Source: Nitrospirota bacterium
GTDB lineage: Bacteria > Nitrospirota > Nitrospiria > Nitrospirales > Nitrospiraceae
Direction of reading: 5' to 3'
NCBI GenBank assembly: GCA_004296865.1
Contig: SCVQ01000469.1
Span: forward strand, 1-14,676
Length of the DNA stretch: 14,676 nucleotides
A model generated the notes under the pieces. The model worked only from the letters and a program-made list of their open reading frames with translations. It did no database searches and had not been told where the DNA came from. This document shows positions 14,498 to 14,676 of the stretch, one piece after another. The position numbers and the translations under genes are program-made. The first letter of the stretch is position 1, and each line of letters begins with the position of its first letter.

Positions 14498-14564
14498 ACG
14501 TGACGAGTGATGAGTAACGCAGACTCGACCACGCACCACGCATCACGCATTACGCATTACGTTG
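14498..14564. repeat. Heptad inverted array, TolB-like/last-gene junction
   Basis: The left-arm units are ACGTGAC (14498-14504), GAGTGAT (14505-14511) and GAGTAAC (14512-14518). The right-arm units are CACGCAC (14530-14536), CACGCAT twice (14537-14550), TACGCAT (14551-14557) and TACGTTG (14558-14564). The segment 14498-14520 matches the reverse complement of 14540-14562 at about 16 of 23 positions. The right arm is inside the next reading frame. Confidence 0.8.
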
Positions 14565-14676
14565 CCATCAGCCTCTCCTGTGCCGCTCTGGCCGGGGTGT
14601 TTTGGGGACTGCTCCAAGTAGACCTGCCCTTGGCTCGCTTCTTACGATCCGTCCACCATGCCGGGCTTGAACAAGC
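14510..14676 (+). CDS. Start of a membrane protein, possibly PAP2-family phosphatase (3' end outside window)
   Basis: An open frame from ATG 14510 continues 55 codons to the window end without a stop. It begins MSNADSTTHHASRITHYV, encoded by the heptad array, then a hydrophobic stretch (AISLSCAALAGVFWGLLQV) that would be a first membrane helix, followed by DLPLARFLRSVHHAGLEQ. That last segment resembles the N-terminal region of PAP2-type membrane phosphatases, where a D-x-P-x-A-x-F-L-R motif follows the first helix. The catalytic motifs would lie outside the window, so the family is only a suggestion. There is no clear Shine-Dalgarno sequence; the start lies in the left repeat arm, 14 nt after the TolB-like stop, so translation may be coupled. 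Confidence 0.6.
   Translation, partial: MSNADSTTHHASRITHYVAISLSCAALAGVFWGLLQVDLPLARFLRSVHHAGLEQ

Overview
All recognisable genes in this window lie on the + strand of a GC-rich bacterial chromosome and are tightly packed. The gene content fits a Gram-negative (diderm) bacterium with type IV pili. The combination of a minor-pilin/PilY1 cluster, a compact phoH-ybeY-ftsY block and heptanucleotide repeat arrays at gene junctions suggests Nitrospirota (Nitrospira-like). That assignment is inference from gene style, since no rRNA or marker tree is available.

Region 1 (1-8319) is a type IV pilus minor-pilin and adhesin cluster. It holds the 3' end of a GspH/FimT pseudopilin, then pilV, pilW, pilX, a small PilY2-like protein, the large PilY1 tip protein (1381 aa, with a VWA/MIDAS domain, four acidic Ca-binding-type loops and a C-terminal PilC/PilY1 propeller) and an Ig-like lipoprotein. 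In known systems the minor pilins and PilY1 form the priming and tip complex of the pilus. The lipoprotein is probably co-transcribed and may be an outer-membrane partner.

Region 2 (8320-8573) is the only long gap. It carries two successive imperfect inverted repeats with a plausible sigma70-type promoter between them, and the second repeat ends in a T7 run just before phoH. A new transcription unit probably starts here.

Region 3 (8574-14676) holds phoH, ybeY and ftsY (rRNA maturation and SRP-dependent membrane targeting), then a secreted M1-type metallopeptidase with unusual active-site spacing, a secreted TolB/PD40 beta-propeller protein translationally coupled to it, and the first 55 codons of a membrane protein, possibly a PAP2 phosphatase, running off the end.

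The most striking non-genic signal is a family of imperfect inverted repeats built from 7-nt units at seven of the eleven gene junctions. A purine-rich left arm (GTGAYGA-like) begins at or near the upstream stop codon. A pyrimidine/CA-rich right arm (CATCACG-like) ends at, or runs into, the next gene. In five cases the right arm is translated as the N-terminus of the downstream protein. The consensus differs between loci, but the two arms of each locus match each other.
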